A DNA stretch of 64,000 nucleotides from Caenimonas sedimenti (GTDB taxonomy: Bacteria > Pseudomonadota > Gammaproteobacteria > Burkholderiales > Burkholderiaceae_C): the NCBI RefSeq assembly GCF_007833165.1, contig NZ_VOBQ01000022.1, positions 62,001 to 126,000 of the forward strand, given 5' to 3'. The notes beneath the pieces were generated by a model. That model searched no databases and was not told the DNA's origin. It was given only the letters and a program-made list of their open reading frames with translations. A program made the position numbers and the translations under genes. Of the stretch, positions 53,591-62,620 are shown piece by piece (the stretch's first letter is position 1; the number at the start of each line of letters is the position of its first letter).

Positions 53591-54714
53591 TCCCCCTGTA
53601 TTCCGCGGCGGCGGCCCATGCGGGCATGGCACTGGATGCCACGCTCCAGCGGGTGCTGCAGCGCAACTGGTTCGTGCTGGGCGAGGAGGTGCGGGAGTTC
53701 GAGCGCGAATTCGCGGCCTGGTGCGGCGTGGCGCATTGCGTGACCGTGGCGAACGGCACCGACGCCCTGGAACTCGCCCTGCGGGCGCTCGACGTGCAGC
53801 CTGGTGGCGAAGTGCTGTGCGCGGCGAACGCGGGGTTCTACGCCAGCGCCGCGGCCTTGGCCATGGGTGCGGTTCCGGGCTACGTCGATGTCGATGATGG
53901 CACCCTGACCTTGTCGCCGGCCGCCTTGCGCCAAGCGCTGGCTGCGCGCCCGAGCAAGCCGGCCGCCGTGGTGGCCACGCATCTCTATGGGCAGCTGGCC
54001 GATGTCGAGGGCATCGCCGCGGTCTGCGCGGAGGCTGGCGTTCCCTGGATCGAGGACTGCGCGCAGGCGCACGGCGCCGAGCGTGGCGGGCGCAAGGCCG
54101 GCAGCTTCGCGCCGCTGGCCTGCTTCAGTTTCTATCCCACCAAGAACCTCGGCGCGCTGGGCGACGGCGGCGCCGTCACCAGCCCGGATGCGCGTCTCGC
54201 GGACCGCGTGCGCGCCTTGCGCCAGTACGGCTGGTCGGCCAAGTACCACGTGAGCGAGCGGGGCGGGCGCAACAGCCGGCTGGACGAATTGCAGGCGGCG
54301 GTGCTGCGCCTGAAGCTGGGCCACCTGGAACGGCAGAACGCCGAACGGAGAGCCATCGCGCGGCGCTACTCCGAAGCCTTCGAAGGCCTGGCATTGCGGC
54401 TGCCCGTCTCGTGCGGCGCGGACAACGCCGTGCACCTCTACGTGGTGCGCACGGCCCAGCGCGAGACATTGCGCGCGCACCTGCTGGCACGCGGTGTGGC
54501 CAGCGACGTCCACTACCCCGTGCCGGACCACCAGCAAGCCGTGCTGGCGGCCAGCCGTGCCGGCGTCCGCCTGCCCGTGACCGAGGCTGCTTGCGCCTCG
54601 GTGTTGTCGCTGCCGTGTTTTCCCGGCATGCGCGAGGAGGAAGTGGACACGGTCATCGCCGCCGTGCGCGCCTTCCGCGGCCAGGAGCACGGCCAGGAGG
54701 CGCGCGCTTGCTGA
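53587..54714 (+). CDS. DegT/DnrJ/EryC1 sugar aminotransferase (FdtB-like)
   Basis: This 375-aa PLP-dependent nucleotide-sugar aminotransferase has internal-aldimine lysine K186 in Y-P-T-K-N-L-G-A-L-G-D-G-G. The G-T-D-A-L PLP pocket and E-D-C-A-Q-A-H-G motifs are typical. With the FdtA-like ketoisomerase and GNAT gene nearby, a 3-amino-3,6-dideoxyhexose (dTDP-Fuc3N or Qui3N) is the likely product. The GTG start overlaps rmlC. The exact sugar stereochemistry cannot be read from sequence. Confidence 0.9.
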   Translation: MIPLYSAAAAHAGMALDATLQRVLQRNWFVLGEEVREFEREFAAWCGVAHCVTVANGTDALELALRALDVQPGGEVLCAANAGFYASAAALAMGAVPGYVDVDDGTLTLSPAALRQALAARPSKPAAVVATHLYGQLADVEGIAAVCAEAGVPWIEDCAQAHGAERGGRKAGSFAPLACFSFYPTKNLGALGDGGAVTSPDARLADRVRALRQYGWSAKYHVSERGGRNSRLDELQAAVLRLKLGHLERQNAERRAIARRYSEAFEGLALRLPVSCGADNAVHLYVVRTAQRETLRAHLLARGVASDVHYPVPDHQQAVLAASRAGVRLPVTEAACASVLSLPCFPGMREEEVDTVIAAVRAFRGQEHGQEARAC

Positions 54715-55637
54715 CGCTCGTCATCCCCGTCTACCGCAACGAGGCATCGCTGCCCGACCTGCTGGATGCGGTCGCCGGGCTCGCCGCGCGCATCGAGGGC
54801 GGCATGGAGACCGTGTTCGTGGTGGACGGCAGCCCGGACCGCAGTTACGAAATCCTGCGCGCCGAATTGCCGCGCCGTGCCTTGCGGTCGCAGCTGATCC
54901 TCTTGTCCCGCAATTTCGGCTCCTTCGCCGCCATCCGCGCGGGCCTCGCGCGCGGCACGGGCGAACGGTTTGCCGTCATGGCGGCGGATCTGCAGGAGCC
55001 GCCCGAGCTCGTGGAGCGCATGGACGCCGTGCTGCGCCAGGGCGACATCGACGTCGCGGTCGGGGTGCGAGAAAGCCGCGATGACCCCTGGTCCAGCCGG
55101 CTGCCCGCGCAGATCTTCTGGGGCCTGTATCGCCGCTACGTGGTGCCGGAGATGCCGCCCGGCGGCGTCGACGTGTTCGCCTGCACGCGCGAGTTCCGCG
55201 ACACGCTGCTGCGCATGCAGGAAAGCCACAGCTCGCTGATCGCGCAGGTGTTCTGGCTGGGCTACCGGCGCGCGACCTTGCCCTACGTCCGTTCTGCGCG
55301 CGAATACGGCAAGTCGGCCTGGACGCTGCGCAAGAAGATCAACTACCTGATGGACAGCGTGTTCGCGTTCACCGACCTGCCGATCCGGCTCCTGATCCGC
55401 GGGGGGTTCCTGGGCGCGGCGTTCGCCGGCCTGTTCGGCCTCGCGACCGTGATCGGCAAACTGGCCGGCTGGATTCCCGTGCCCGGCTACGCGATGACGG
55501 CCATCCTCATCATGTTCTTCGGCGCCCTCAACCTGCTGGGCCTGGGCATCGTCGGCTCATATGCCTGGCGGGCTTACGAGAACTCCAAGGCGCGCCCGCT
55601 GGCGGTGGAACTGCGGGTGGAGGCGTTCGGTGGCTGA
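54708..55637 (+). CDS. Family 2 glycosyltransferase, GtrB/ArnC-like, membrane-bound
   Basis: This 309-aa GT2 enzyme has the N-terminal L-V-I-P-V-Y-R-N-E motif, a D-G-S-P-D-R-S-Y-E region, an A-A-D-L-Q-E-P-P acidic motif and two C-terminal transmembrane helices, as in polyprenyl-phosphate glucosyl- or arabinosyl-transferases. It probably charges undecaprenyl phosphate with a sugar. The start is a TTG at 54708 with an AGGAGG 7 bases upstream; there is no better codon. It overlaps both neighbours. The gtrA-like gene at 56.6 kb is the natural flippase partner. Confidence 0.9.
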   Translation: MLTLVIPVYRNEASLPDLLDAVAGLAARIEGGMETVFVVDGSPDRSYEILRAELPRRALRSQLILLSRNFGSFAAIRAGLARGTGERFAVMAADLQEPPELVERMDAVLRQGDIDVAVGVRESRDDPWSSRLPAQIFWGLYRRYVVPEMPPGGVDVFACTREFRDTLLRMQESHSSLIAQVFWLGYRRATLPYVRSAREYGKSAWTLRKKINYLMDSVFAFTDLPIRLLIRGGFLGAAFAGLFGLATVIGKLAGWIPVPGYAMTAILIMFFGALNLLGLGIVGSYAWRAYENSKARPLAVELRVEAFGG

Positions 55638-56091
55638 GTCGCGATTGCGCGAAGCCAGCCGGGCCGCCACGAACGTGCGCGGCGTGACCTTGCATGAAAT
55701 GCGTTCCGTCCAGGACCCGCGGGGCGACCTGTCGGCGGGGGAAGTCGGCCGCGACGTGCCGTTCGAAGTGAAGCGGTATTTCCTCGTCTATGGCGTCCCG
55801 CGGCTGGAGCAGCGCGGCGAGCACGCGCACCGGCGCTGCCACCAGTTCCTGGTCGCCGTGGCCGGCAGCCTCCACGTGATCGCCGACGACGGCGTCCAGC
55901 AGCAGGAGTTCGTGCTCGACCGCCCGAGCCGGGGCTTGTACCTGCCGCCCATGGTGTGGGGCGTGCAGCATCGGCACAGCGCCGACGGCGTGCTGCTCGT
56001 GCTGGCTTCGGATGCCTACGATCCGGCGGACTACATCCGCGACTACCGGGAGTTCCTCGCGCTCGCGGGCCGCCCGCCGTCCGGCGCCTGA
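55630..56091 (+). CDS. WxcM/FdtA-like dTDP-4-oxo-sugar ketoisomerase
   Basis: This 153-aa cupin is of the sugar 3,4-ketoisomerase family (FdtA, QdtA, TylM-like). The motifs D-P-R-G-D-L, F-E-V-K-R-Y-F-L-V-Y-G-V-P, R-G-E-H-A-H-R-R-C-H-Q-F-L and Y-I-R-D-Y are diagnostic. It converts dTDP-4-keto-6-deoxyglucose to the 3-keto isomer for 3-amination. The GTG at 55630 has a GGAGG site about 7 bases upstream and overlaps the glycosyltransferase stop by 8 bases. Confidence 0.88.
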   Translation: MAESRLREASRAATNVRGVTLHEMRSVQDPRGDLSAGEVGRDVPFEVKRYFLVYGVPRLEQRGEHAHRRCHQFLVAVAGSLHVIADDGVQQQEFVLDRPSRGLYLPPMVWGVQHRHSADGVLLVLASDAYDPADYIRDYREFLALAGRPPSGA

Positions 56092-56095
56092 GCCC

Positions 56096-56650
56096 ATGGA
56101 CGGCGCGCCGCAGATCCGCAGGACGCCCGCGATCCAGGGGTGGTCGGTGGTGCTGCGCGACGTCGAGGAATCCGACGCGGCGTTCATCCTCTCGTTGCGG
56201 CTCGATCCGGCCCGCAACCAGTTCCTCTCGCCGGTGCCGGATGACGTGGAACGCCAACGGGCCTGGATCCGCGGCTACCAAGCGTCCACCGGACAGGCCT
56301 ACTTCATCATCTGCGACCGGCAGTTGCGGCCGCTGGGCACCGTGCGCGTCTACGACGCGATCGGCGACAGTTTTTCGTGGGGCAGCTGGATCCTGAAGCA
56401 AGGCGTGCCGCCGACGGCCGCCATCGAATCGGCGCTGCTGGTGTACCGGCTCGGCCTGGCCTGGGGCTTCGACGCTTCGCATTTCAAGGTGCATCGGGCC
56501 AATGCTTCGGTCGTGCAGTTCCACGAGAGCTTCGGGGCGCAGCGGACGGCGGAGACGGAGGAGGAAATCTTCTTCCGCCTGGACCGGGCCGCCATCGAGC
56601 GCGCACTGAAGCGCTACGCGCGTTTCCTGCCGGCGGCTGGCGACGCATGA
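56096..56650 (+). CDS. GNAT family N-acetyltransferase
   Basis: This 184-aa GNAT-fold protein has R-D-V-E-E-S-D-A-A-F-I-L at the start (the family beta1-alpha1) and a region R-L-G-L-A-W-G-F-D then N-A-S-V-V-Q-F-H-E-S-F-G-A near the acetyl-CoA site. In this cluster it most likely acetylates the amino sugar made by the aminotransferase. It follows the FdtA-like gene by 4 bases and overlaps gtrA. Confidence 0.85.
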   Translation: MDGAPQIRRTPAIQGWSVVLRDVEESDAAFILSLRLDPARNQFLSPVPDDVERQRAWIRGYQASTGQAYFIICDRQLRPLGTVRVYDAIGDSFSWGSWILKQGVPPTAAIESALLVYRLGLAWGFDASHFKVHRANASVVQFHESFGAQRTAETEEEIFFRLDRAAIERALKRYARFLPAAGDA

Positions 56651-57045
56651 GCATGGTCACCGGCAGCAGCTTCATCCGGTTCGTGGCCTCCGGCGTGTTC
56701 AACACGGCGTTCACCTATCTCGTGTACCTCGGCCTGTTGCGCGTGCTGCCCTATCACTGGAGCTACACGCTGTCGTACGCATCCGGCATCGTGCTGGCCT
56801 ACGCGCTGTACCGCTTCTTCGTCTTCCGGCGCAGCGGCGGCCGCACGGCGCCGTTGTGGGTGGTGGCCATCCATGGGGCGCAGTACCTGCTGGGGCTCGC
56901 GCTCGTGAGCCTGTGGTGCCAGGTGCTGGAGCTGCCGGCCGAATGGGCGCCGGCCTTCGCGCTCGCGATCCAGGTGCCGCTGACGTTCCTTGCTTCGCGC
57001 TGGGTGTTTCGCGACCGCGCGCCGGCGGGGAGTGGCGGGTCATGA
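56647..57045 (+). CDS. GtrA-family membrane protein
   Basis: This 132-aa protein has four predicted transmembrane helices and the GtrA family start F-I-R-F-V-A-S-G-V-F-N-T. GtrA proteins are thought to flip polyprenyl-phosphate-linked sugars for the partner GtrB/GtrC enzymes. The GtrB-like GT2 is upstream, and a large membrane protein that could be the GtrC-type transferase follows, overlapping by 4 bases. The flippase role is family-based inference. Confidence 0.88.
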   Translation: MSMVTGSSFIRFVASGVFNTAFTYLVYLGLLRVLPYHWSYTLSYASGIVLAYALYRFFVFRRSGGRTAPLWVVAIHGAQYLLGLALVSLWCQVLELPAEWAPAFALAIQVPLTFLASRWVFRDRAPAGSGGS

Positions 57046-58874
57046 CGCGTTGGCTGCCGCGCCTTTGCATCGCGCTGCCGGCCGCCAGCCTGGCGCTGGC
57101 CTTGCTGGCGTGGCTGCGCTTCGGCATCGACATGCCCTGGTACGACGACTGGCGCACCTATGACGGCGGCTGGGCCGGTTCATTGGCGCCGCGCCATCTG
57201 TTCCAGGCGATCAACTACACCCTGTCGCCGATCGGCATCGGGCTGGACGCGCTGGCGCAGCGCCTGCTGGACGGGAATGCCATCGCCTACCAGTTCCTGT
57301 CCATGCTGGCCGTGCTGGGCGGCTTGCTGCTGCTGCAGTGGAACCTGCTGCTGGCCGCGCTGGGCGATCGCTCCAAGGCGGCGCTGTGCTTCGTCTTCAC
57401 GTTGCCCATGCTGCAGCCCGGCTCGTACTGGGGCCAGGAGAACCTGGCCTATCACCAGGCTTTGCCGCTGCTGTTCACCGGCGCCGCGCTCTGGCTGGTC
57501 CTGCGCGGCGACCTGCTGGCGCGCTGGCGCGGGCCCTTGCTCGCCGCGCTGGCGCTGCTGGCGGGACTCAGCTACATCTCCGGCGCTTTCGGGTCGCTCG
57601 CAGCCGGCGCCGCCTTGCTGGCGCTGGCCGCGATCCAGCCGGCCGGGCAACGGCGCGGCCTTGCGCGCGATGCGGCCTGGTTCACGGCCGGCGCACTGCT
57701 GGCCACGCTGGCGCAGTTCCAGTTCGCCTTCCTTTCGCACCAGGGCACCACTGCTGCCGTGCCCCTGGCCATGCCGTGGCACGGCGCCTTCTGGTGGTAC
57801 GCGCTCGGCAAGGTGGCGCGCGCGCTGATGCTGCCGCCGGACCATGCCGGGCTGGCGCTTGGGGTGACGCTGGCCATGCTCGCAGTCGCCGTGGCCGCGG
57901 CCGCATGGCTCGTGCAGGGCGCGCGATCCGGCGGGCACGCGCCGCGGCAACGCGTCGCCACCGTGTTCCTCGCGCTGGCCGCGATGCTGGCGGTGTATCT
58001 CGGTCTTGTCGCGGCCGGCCGCGCGCATCTGCGGCCCGGCGACGTCCAGGCGCCACTCGAGGTGTTCCGCCATGCCTTTCCGCGCTTCCACTTCTTCTGG
58101 CTCACGCTGCTGTGGCCCTGGCTGGCGGCGGCGGTCCTGTCGTGGCCCCGCCTGCCGCAGCGCGGACGCGCCGTGGCGGCCCTGGTGTTCATGGGCTTGG
58201 CCGTGACACTTGGCGCATTCGCGCACATGCCGGCGCAGCGCGAGCGGGCCGAGGAGCGCGCGGCCGCACTGCAATGCCTGCGGCAGGAACTGCAGAAAGC
58301 CGTGCCGGTGCGCTGCCCCGGCCTGCTGCCGCCCAACCGCACGGAAGCCGCGCCGGATGCCTTGCCGGCGTACACCTACGCCACGCGCATCGGCTCCTCG
58401 TTCGTCCGGACTTTGGCCGTGGAGCCCGCCAGCGAGCGCGCTGCGCTGGCGCCGGCGCTGTTCGACCTGCAGGCCGGCGTCGGCACGCTCGAACTGCACC
58501 AACTGCGCCGGTCCGGCACCGCGTTCGAGGCGTTGGGCGACGACCCGCAACTGTTCCTCAACCTCGTGCCGCGCGAGGCGGCCGCACGTTGCACGGCGAT
58601 GGAGGTGGTGATGCAGGTGCAGGCCCTGGCCCCGGGAACCGCCCGGCTCTTCTGGGGCGATCCGGCCTTCATCGGGCCGTTCCACGAGAACGCTTCACAA
58701 ACCCGAACCGTGCGCGGCGGCGCGCCCGAAATGGTCGCCTTCCGGATCGCGAGCCCGCGAGGCTTCTTTCACTCGTTCCGCCTCGACCCGGTGGAAGGGC
58801 GCCAGCCCCTGAGGATCGAACGGCTGCGCGCCGTGTGCGTCAGCGCGCGGGAGCCGGCACCAGCGGGGCGGTGA
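57042..58874 (+). CDS. Large polytopic membrane protein, possible GT-C glycosyltransferase
   Basis: This 610-aa protein has about ten hydrophobic segments in residues 1-390 and a soluble, beta-rich C-terminal part of about 190 residues. An acidic D-D-W-R-T-Y motif (about residues 30-35) after the first helix resembles the periplasmic Asp loop of GT-C enzymes. Its place after gtrB- and gtrA-like genes suggests the GtrC-type glycosyltransferase that modifies O-antigen or another polymer. It overlaps GtrA by 4 bases and the convergent gene by 35. The family cannot be named by eye. Confidence 0.75.
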   Translation: MTRWLPRLCIALPAASLALALLAWLRFGIDMPWYDDWRTYDGGWAGSLAPRHLFQAINYTLSPIGIGLDALAQRLLDGNAIAYQFLSMLAVLGGLLLLQWNLLLAALGDRSKAALCFVFTLPMLQPGSYWGQENLAYHQALPLLFTGAALWLVLRGDLLARWRGPLLAALALLAGLSYISGAFGSLAAGAALLALAAIQPAGQRRGLARDAAWFTAGALLATLAQFQFAFLSHQGTTAAVPLAMPWHGAFWWYALGKVARALMLPPDHAGLALGVTLAMLAVAVAAAAWLVQGARSGGHAPRQRVATVFLALAAMLAVYLGLVAAGRAHLRPGDVQAPLEVFRHAFPRFHFFWLTLLWPWLAAAVLSWPRLPQRGRAVAALVFMGLAVTLGAFAHMPAQRERAEERAAALQCLRQELQKAVPVRCPGLLPPNRTEAAPDALPAYTYATRIGSSFVRTLAVEPASERAALAPALFDLQAGVGTLELHQLRRSGTAFEALGDDPQLFLNLVPREAAARCTAMEVVMQVQALAPGTARLFWGDPAFIGPFHENASQTRTVRGGAPEMVAFRIASPRGFFHSFRLDPVEGRQPLRIERLRAVCVSAREPAPAGR

Positions 58875-60810
58875 CGGCCGGCGCCACCGGCCGCCTGACG
58901 GCCGCCGGCGCGGGCGCGGGGGCAGGCAGCAACGGCAGGCCTGCGGCCGCCTTCGGGTCGGCGAGCACGGCGCGCACGCCTTCGTAAAGCTTGTCCGACC
59001 CATAGGCCTTGTTCTCCGGGTCCAGCGAGAACAGGTTGATGTGCCTGGACGTGCGATGCCCGTTCCAGCGCGGCTCCATGAAGAACGACAGGAACTGCGC
59101 GCCCTGCCTGGCATGGGTGCGGAACACCTTGCCCAGCTCCGCCGGCGCGAGCGTCTTCAACGGATGGAATTCGGTGATGCCGTAAGGCCCGGGGCGGTTG
59201 CGCCGCAGCCAGTCGGAGAACGAGGTCCCGTAGGTCGGTTCGCCGTAGAGGCTCACGCCCATCCCGACACCGGGCAGCTTCTTCAGCGAAGCCTCGATGG
59301 CGAACTTGGTGTGGTCCCAGCCCGGGTTGGTGAACGGGATGATCTGGTGGGTGAAGCGCGGGACCGTCGCGTCCAGGCAGGACTTCAGCGCGCCGTTGAA
59401 CTTCAGCAGGTAGTCCACCACCTGCTGGCCGCGGAACTCGTGCCATAGCGGCACCAGCGGGTTGTAGAAGTACGAAGACAGGTCCGCAGGCACGTCCACG
59501 TGGGCGCGCGTCCCGGCATCCAGGGGACGGGTGGCCGGGCCCTGCGCCTGGGGCTGCGGCTTCGGCGTGGATTGCTGGCGATCCATGATCGCCACCTGGC
59601 GCGACGCGAGCAGGATGGGCTTGTTCGCACCGTCTTCCAGCAGCACCTCGATGCGGTGCAGGCCGTACGGCAGCTTGCGGAAGTCGAGGTCGTAGCGCCA
59701 GCCCACGTTGGCCGACCCCAGCTGCGGCAACGCGGCCAGCACATCCTGCCGGCTCTGGTCGATCGCGATGCGGGCGACCCGTTGCCCGTTGAGAAGGATG
59801 CGCACATGGCCAGGCCGCGCCGTGGTGGCCTTCGGGTCGAAGGCCCAGCCGGTGATCGGAATGAAGCCGTGCGCGAAGGAGTCGATGTGCTCCGTGTAGC
59901 CCTTCAGCGGCTCGCTGCGGATGTTCTTCGAAGGCGGCTCGACGGCGTCGAATGATTTCCAGCCGGCGCCCACCGCCTGGTTGAGCTTCTCGATGGTGCC
60001 GAAGCGCTGGCGCAGGAAAGCGCGGAAGTTCTGCTTCGACGTCGCGCTGTAGTCCGTCACGAGGTAAGGGCGGTCGAAGCCCATGCCGGCCTCGAAATCG
60101 GGGAACAGGTGGTGCAGCTCGCCCAGCAGGGTGACGCCACGGATGCGCTCCCGTGCCGCCGGCTCCAGCCGGCACAGCGCGTCGAGCACGGCCTGGGCCG
60201 CCTCGACCCGGCGCCGGGTGATGCCGTTGTCGGTGTCCGCGAAAGTCCAGTTGTAGATCGGGGCGCTGTAGTAGACGCCTTCGCCCAGCGGCCCTTTCGG
60301 GGTCCATCCGAGATTGGCCGGGTCGGCGGCCAGCGCTTTCTCGATGGGCGCGCTCTGGCTGAAATGGGTGGAGAACAGGTAGACGATCACCGGCCGCTTC
60401 GTGTCGCGCACGGTGCGGGCGATGTGTTCGATGAAGACGGGATTGAGCTTCCATTGCTCGCCCTGCTTTGTGAAGAGCGTGAGCAGGGGAACATTCAGCG
60501 TGTAGCCGAGCTCAAAGCTGCGTGACCGCCCGTTGGCCGGCAGCAGGCCGGCCAGGGTCTGCTCCACCAGGGGGCCTGCGGAACCCTCGCTGGGGTTGCA
60601 GGATCGGATCATCGCGGCCGTATCCGCCTGTTGCGCGGCCGCCCCGGTGACCGGCACCCAGCAGGGGTCCAGGCCCATCATCGGCGCCACCAGCATGGCG
60701 GGCGGGGCTTTCTGGCCCAGGGCTGCCAGGGGCAGCGCGGCCGCCGCGGCCAGGGCCGCGATCAACAGGGAATGTGGGAGCTTCGGAGACAAGGATGGAC
60801 GAACAGCCAT
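58840..60810 (-). CDS. Secreted protein with glycoside-hydrolase-like barrel (unassigned)
   Basis: This 656-aa protein has a signal peptide (about residues 10-32). The mature part alternates barrel-like segments with acidic motifs, such as L-L-G-E-L-H-H-L-F-P-D-F-E and S-L-Y-G-E-P-T-Y-G, which recall catalytic glutamates of TIM-barrel glycosidases. An immunoglobulin-like beta domain is inserted in the middle (about residues 310-400: G-W-A-F-D-P-K, then V-R-I-L-L-N-G-Q and L-P-Y-G-L-H-R-I-E-V-L-L). The C-terminus is a proline/alanine tail. No family is certain. It overlaps the convergent membrane gene by 35 bases and is divergent from gspE. Confidence 0.65.
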   Translation of the reverse strand: MAVRPSLSPKLPHSLLIAALAAAAALPLAALGQKAPPAMLVAPMMGLDPCWVPVTGAAAQQADTAAMIRSCNPSEGSAGPLVEQTLAGLLPANGRSRSFELGYTLNVPLLTLFTKQGEQWKLNPVFIEHIARTVRDTKRPVIVYLFSTHFSQSAPIEKALAADPANLGWTPKGPLGEGVYYSAPIYNWTFADTDNGITRRRVEAAQAVLDALCRLEPAARERIRGVTLLGELHHLFPDFEAGMGFDRPYLVTDYSATSKQNFRAFLRQRFGTIEKLNQAVGAGWKSFDAVEPPSKNIRSEPLKGYTEHIDSFAHGFIPITGWAFDPKATTARPGHVRILLNGQRVARIAIDQSRQDVLAALPQLGSANVGWRYDLDFRKLPYGLHRIEVLLEDGANKPILLASRQVAIMDRQQSTPKPQPQAQGPATRPLDAGTRAHVDVPADLSSYFYNPLVPLWHEFRGQQVVDYLLKFNGALKSCLDATVPRFTHQIIPFTNPGWDHTKFAIEASLKKLPGVGMGVSLYGEPTYGTSFSDWLRRNRPGPYGITEFHPLKTLAPAELGKVFRTHARQGAQFLSFFMEPRWNGHRTSRHINLFSLDPENKAYGSDKLYEGVRAVLADPKAAAGLPLLPAPAPAPAAVRRPVAPAVTAPLVPAPAR

Positions 60811-60922
60811 GAGTGACGGGTAATGTACAAGCAGCGGCGATAATTCCGCCCACCCCGCGCCATGGCGGCACCTCGTCTTTTCCGGCTCTTTTCCATCCCG
60901 TTTCCCTTCCTTCACGTCCTGC

Positions 60923-62620
60923 ATGGAACCCGTCCTTCAATCCGATCCCGCCCAGGTCTTTGGCGAACTGCTGGTCCGCTCCGGCAAGCTGAGCGCGCGC
61001 GACCTCGAGCGCGCGCTCGCCGCCCGCCAGGAGATGGGCGGCTCGCTCGGTGGCGTGCTGACGCAGCTGGGCCTGGTCTCCGAGATCGACGTGGCGCAGG
61101 CGCGCTCGCAGGCGCTCTCGCTGCCGGTGGCGGCGCCCGAAGATTTCCCGTCGGCGCTGCCCGAGGTGCCCGGGCTGCAGCCGGAGTTCCTGCACACCCA
61201 CCAGATCTGCCCGCTGCGCATCGAGGACGGCCGGCTCGACGTCGCCATGGTGGCGCCAGAGGATGCCTTCCTGGTCAAGGCGCTGCGGCTCGCCACCGGG
61301 CTGCAGGTCCGGCCCTTCATCGGGATGTCGAGCGACATCGCGAAGGCGCTGGCGCAGCCCGAGACGGAAGCGGGCGACGAAGAGGGCGACGGTTTCGGCG
61401 ACCACGACTCCAGCGACTTCGTCGAACACCTGCGCGACCTCGCGAGCGAGGCGCCGGTGATCCGGCTGGTCAACCTGATCATCGGCAAGGTGATCGAGCT
61501 GCGTGCGTCGGACATCCACCTGGAGCCCTTCGACGACGGCCTGCACGTGCGCTACCGCGTCGACGGCGTGATCATCTCGTCGGAGCTGGTGGCGCCGCGC
61601 CACAGCGCCGCCGTCACGTCGCGCGTGAAGCTGCTCGCGCACCTGGACATCGCCGAGCGGCGACTGCCGCAGGACGGGCGCATCAAAACCCGCGTGAAGG
61701 GCCGGGAGCTCGACCTGCGGGTCTCGACCGTGCCCACCGTGCACGGCGAAAGCGTGGTCCTGCGCGTGCTGGACCGCGCGAGCGTTCGTTTCAGCCTGGA
61801 GCAGATGGGTTTCGAGCCCGACACGCTCAAGCGCTTCAATGAGCTGCTGGCACGCCCGCACGGCATCCTGCTGGTGACGGGCCCCACGGGCTCCGGCAAG
61901 ACGACGACGCTCTATGCCGCGCTGTCGAAACTGGACTCGTCGACGCAGAAGATCATCAACGTCGAGGACCCGGTCGAATACCAGCTGGAGGGCATCAACC
62001 AGATCCAGGTGCACACCCAGATCGGCCTGACCTTCGCCAACGCGCTGCGCTCCATCCTGCGGCAGGACCCGGACATCATCATGATCGGCGAGATGCGTGA
62101 CGGCGAAACCGCGCAGATCGCGGTGCAGTCGGCGCTCACCGGCCACCTGGTGCTGTCGACCCTGCACACCAACACCGCCGCCGGTGCCGTGATCCGCATG
62201 AAGGACATGGGCGTCGAAAGCTACCTCATCACCTCGTCCGTCAACGGCGTGCTGTCGCAACGGCTGGTGCGCACGCTGTGCAAGCACTGCAAGCAGCCGG
62301 AGGTGCCGCCGCCCGACCTGCTGCAAAGCTCCGGCCTGTTCCGCTACCTGCCCGCCGGCCAGCCGATGTACACGGCGCGCGGCTGCAACCAGTGCCGCGA
62401 TTCCGGCTACCAGGGCCGCACGGGCATCCACGAACTGCTGCTGCTCGACGACGTCGTGCGCCGGGCCATCCTGGACGGCAAGGACGCTTCGGAGCTGCAC
62501 GCGCTGGGGATCAAAGGCGGCATGCTGACGCTGTATGAAGATGGCCTGCGCAAGGTGGCGCACGGCGTCACCAGCCTGGAAGAACTGCTGCGCGTGACGC
62601 AGGACAACGGCGATGCCTGA
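60923..62620 (+). CDS. gspE: Type II secretion system ATPase GspE
   Basis: This 565-aa secretion ATPase of the GspE/PilB family drives pseudopilus assembly. An N-terminal N1/N2 domain (about 1-150) is followed by the ATPase core: Walker A G-P-T-G-S-G-K-T with K326, the Asp-box and Walker B (D-P-D-I-I-M-I-G-E-M-R-D) and the H-box L-S-T-L-H-T-N-T. A zinc-type tetracysteine (C453, C456, C488, C491) is intact. It begins a gsp cluster that continues past the window. Confidence 0.94.
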   Translation: MEPVLQSDPAQVFGELLVRSGKLSARDLERALAARQEMGGSLGGVLTQLGLVSEIDVAQARSQALSLPVAAPEDFPSALPEVPGLQPEFLHTHQICPLRIEDGRLDVAMVAPEDAFLVKALRLATGLQVRPFIGMSSDIAKALAQPETEAGDEEGDGFGDHDSSDFVEHLRDLASEAPVIRLVNLIIGKVIELRASDIHLEPFDDGLHVRYRVDGVIISSELVAPRHSAAVTSRVKLLAHLDIAERRLPQDGRIKTRVKGRELDLRVSTVPTVHGESVVLRVLDRASVRFSLEQMGFEPDTLKRFNELLARPHGILLVTGPTGSGKTTTLYAALSKLDSSTQKIINVEDPVEYQLEGINQIQVHTQIGLTFANALRSILRQDPDIIMIGEMRDGETAQIAVQSALTGHLVLSTLHTNTAAGAVIRMKDMGVESYLITSSVNGVLSQRLVRTLCKHCKQPEVPPPDLLQSSGLFRYLPAGQPMYTARGCNQCRDSGYQGRTGIHELLLLDDVVRRAILDGKDASELHALGIKGGMLTLYEDGLRKVAHGVTSLEELLRVTQDNGDA

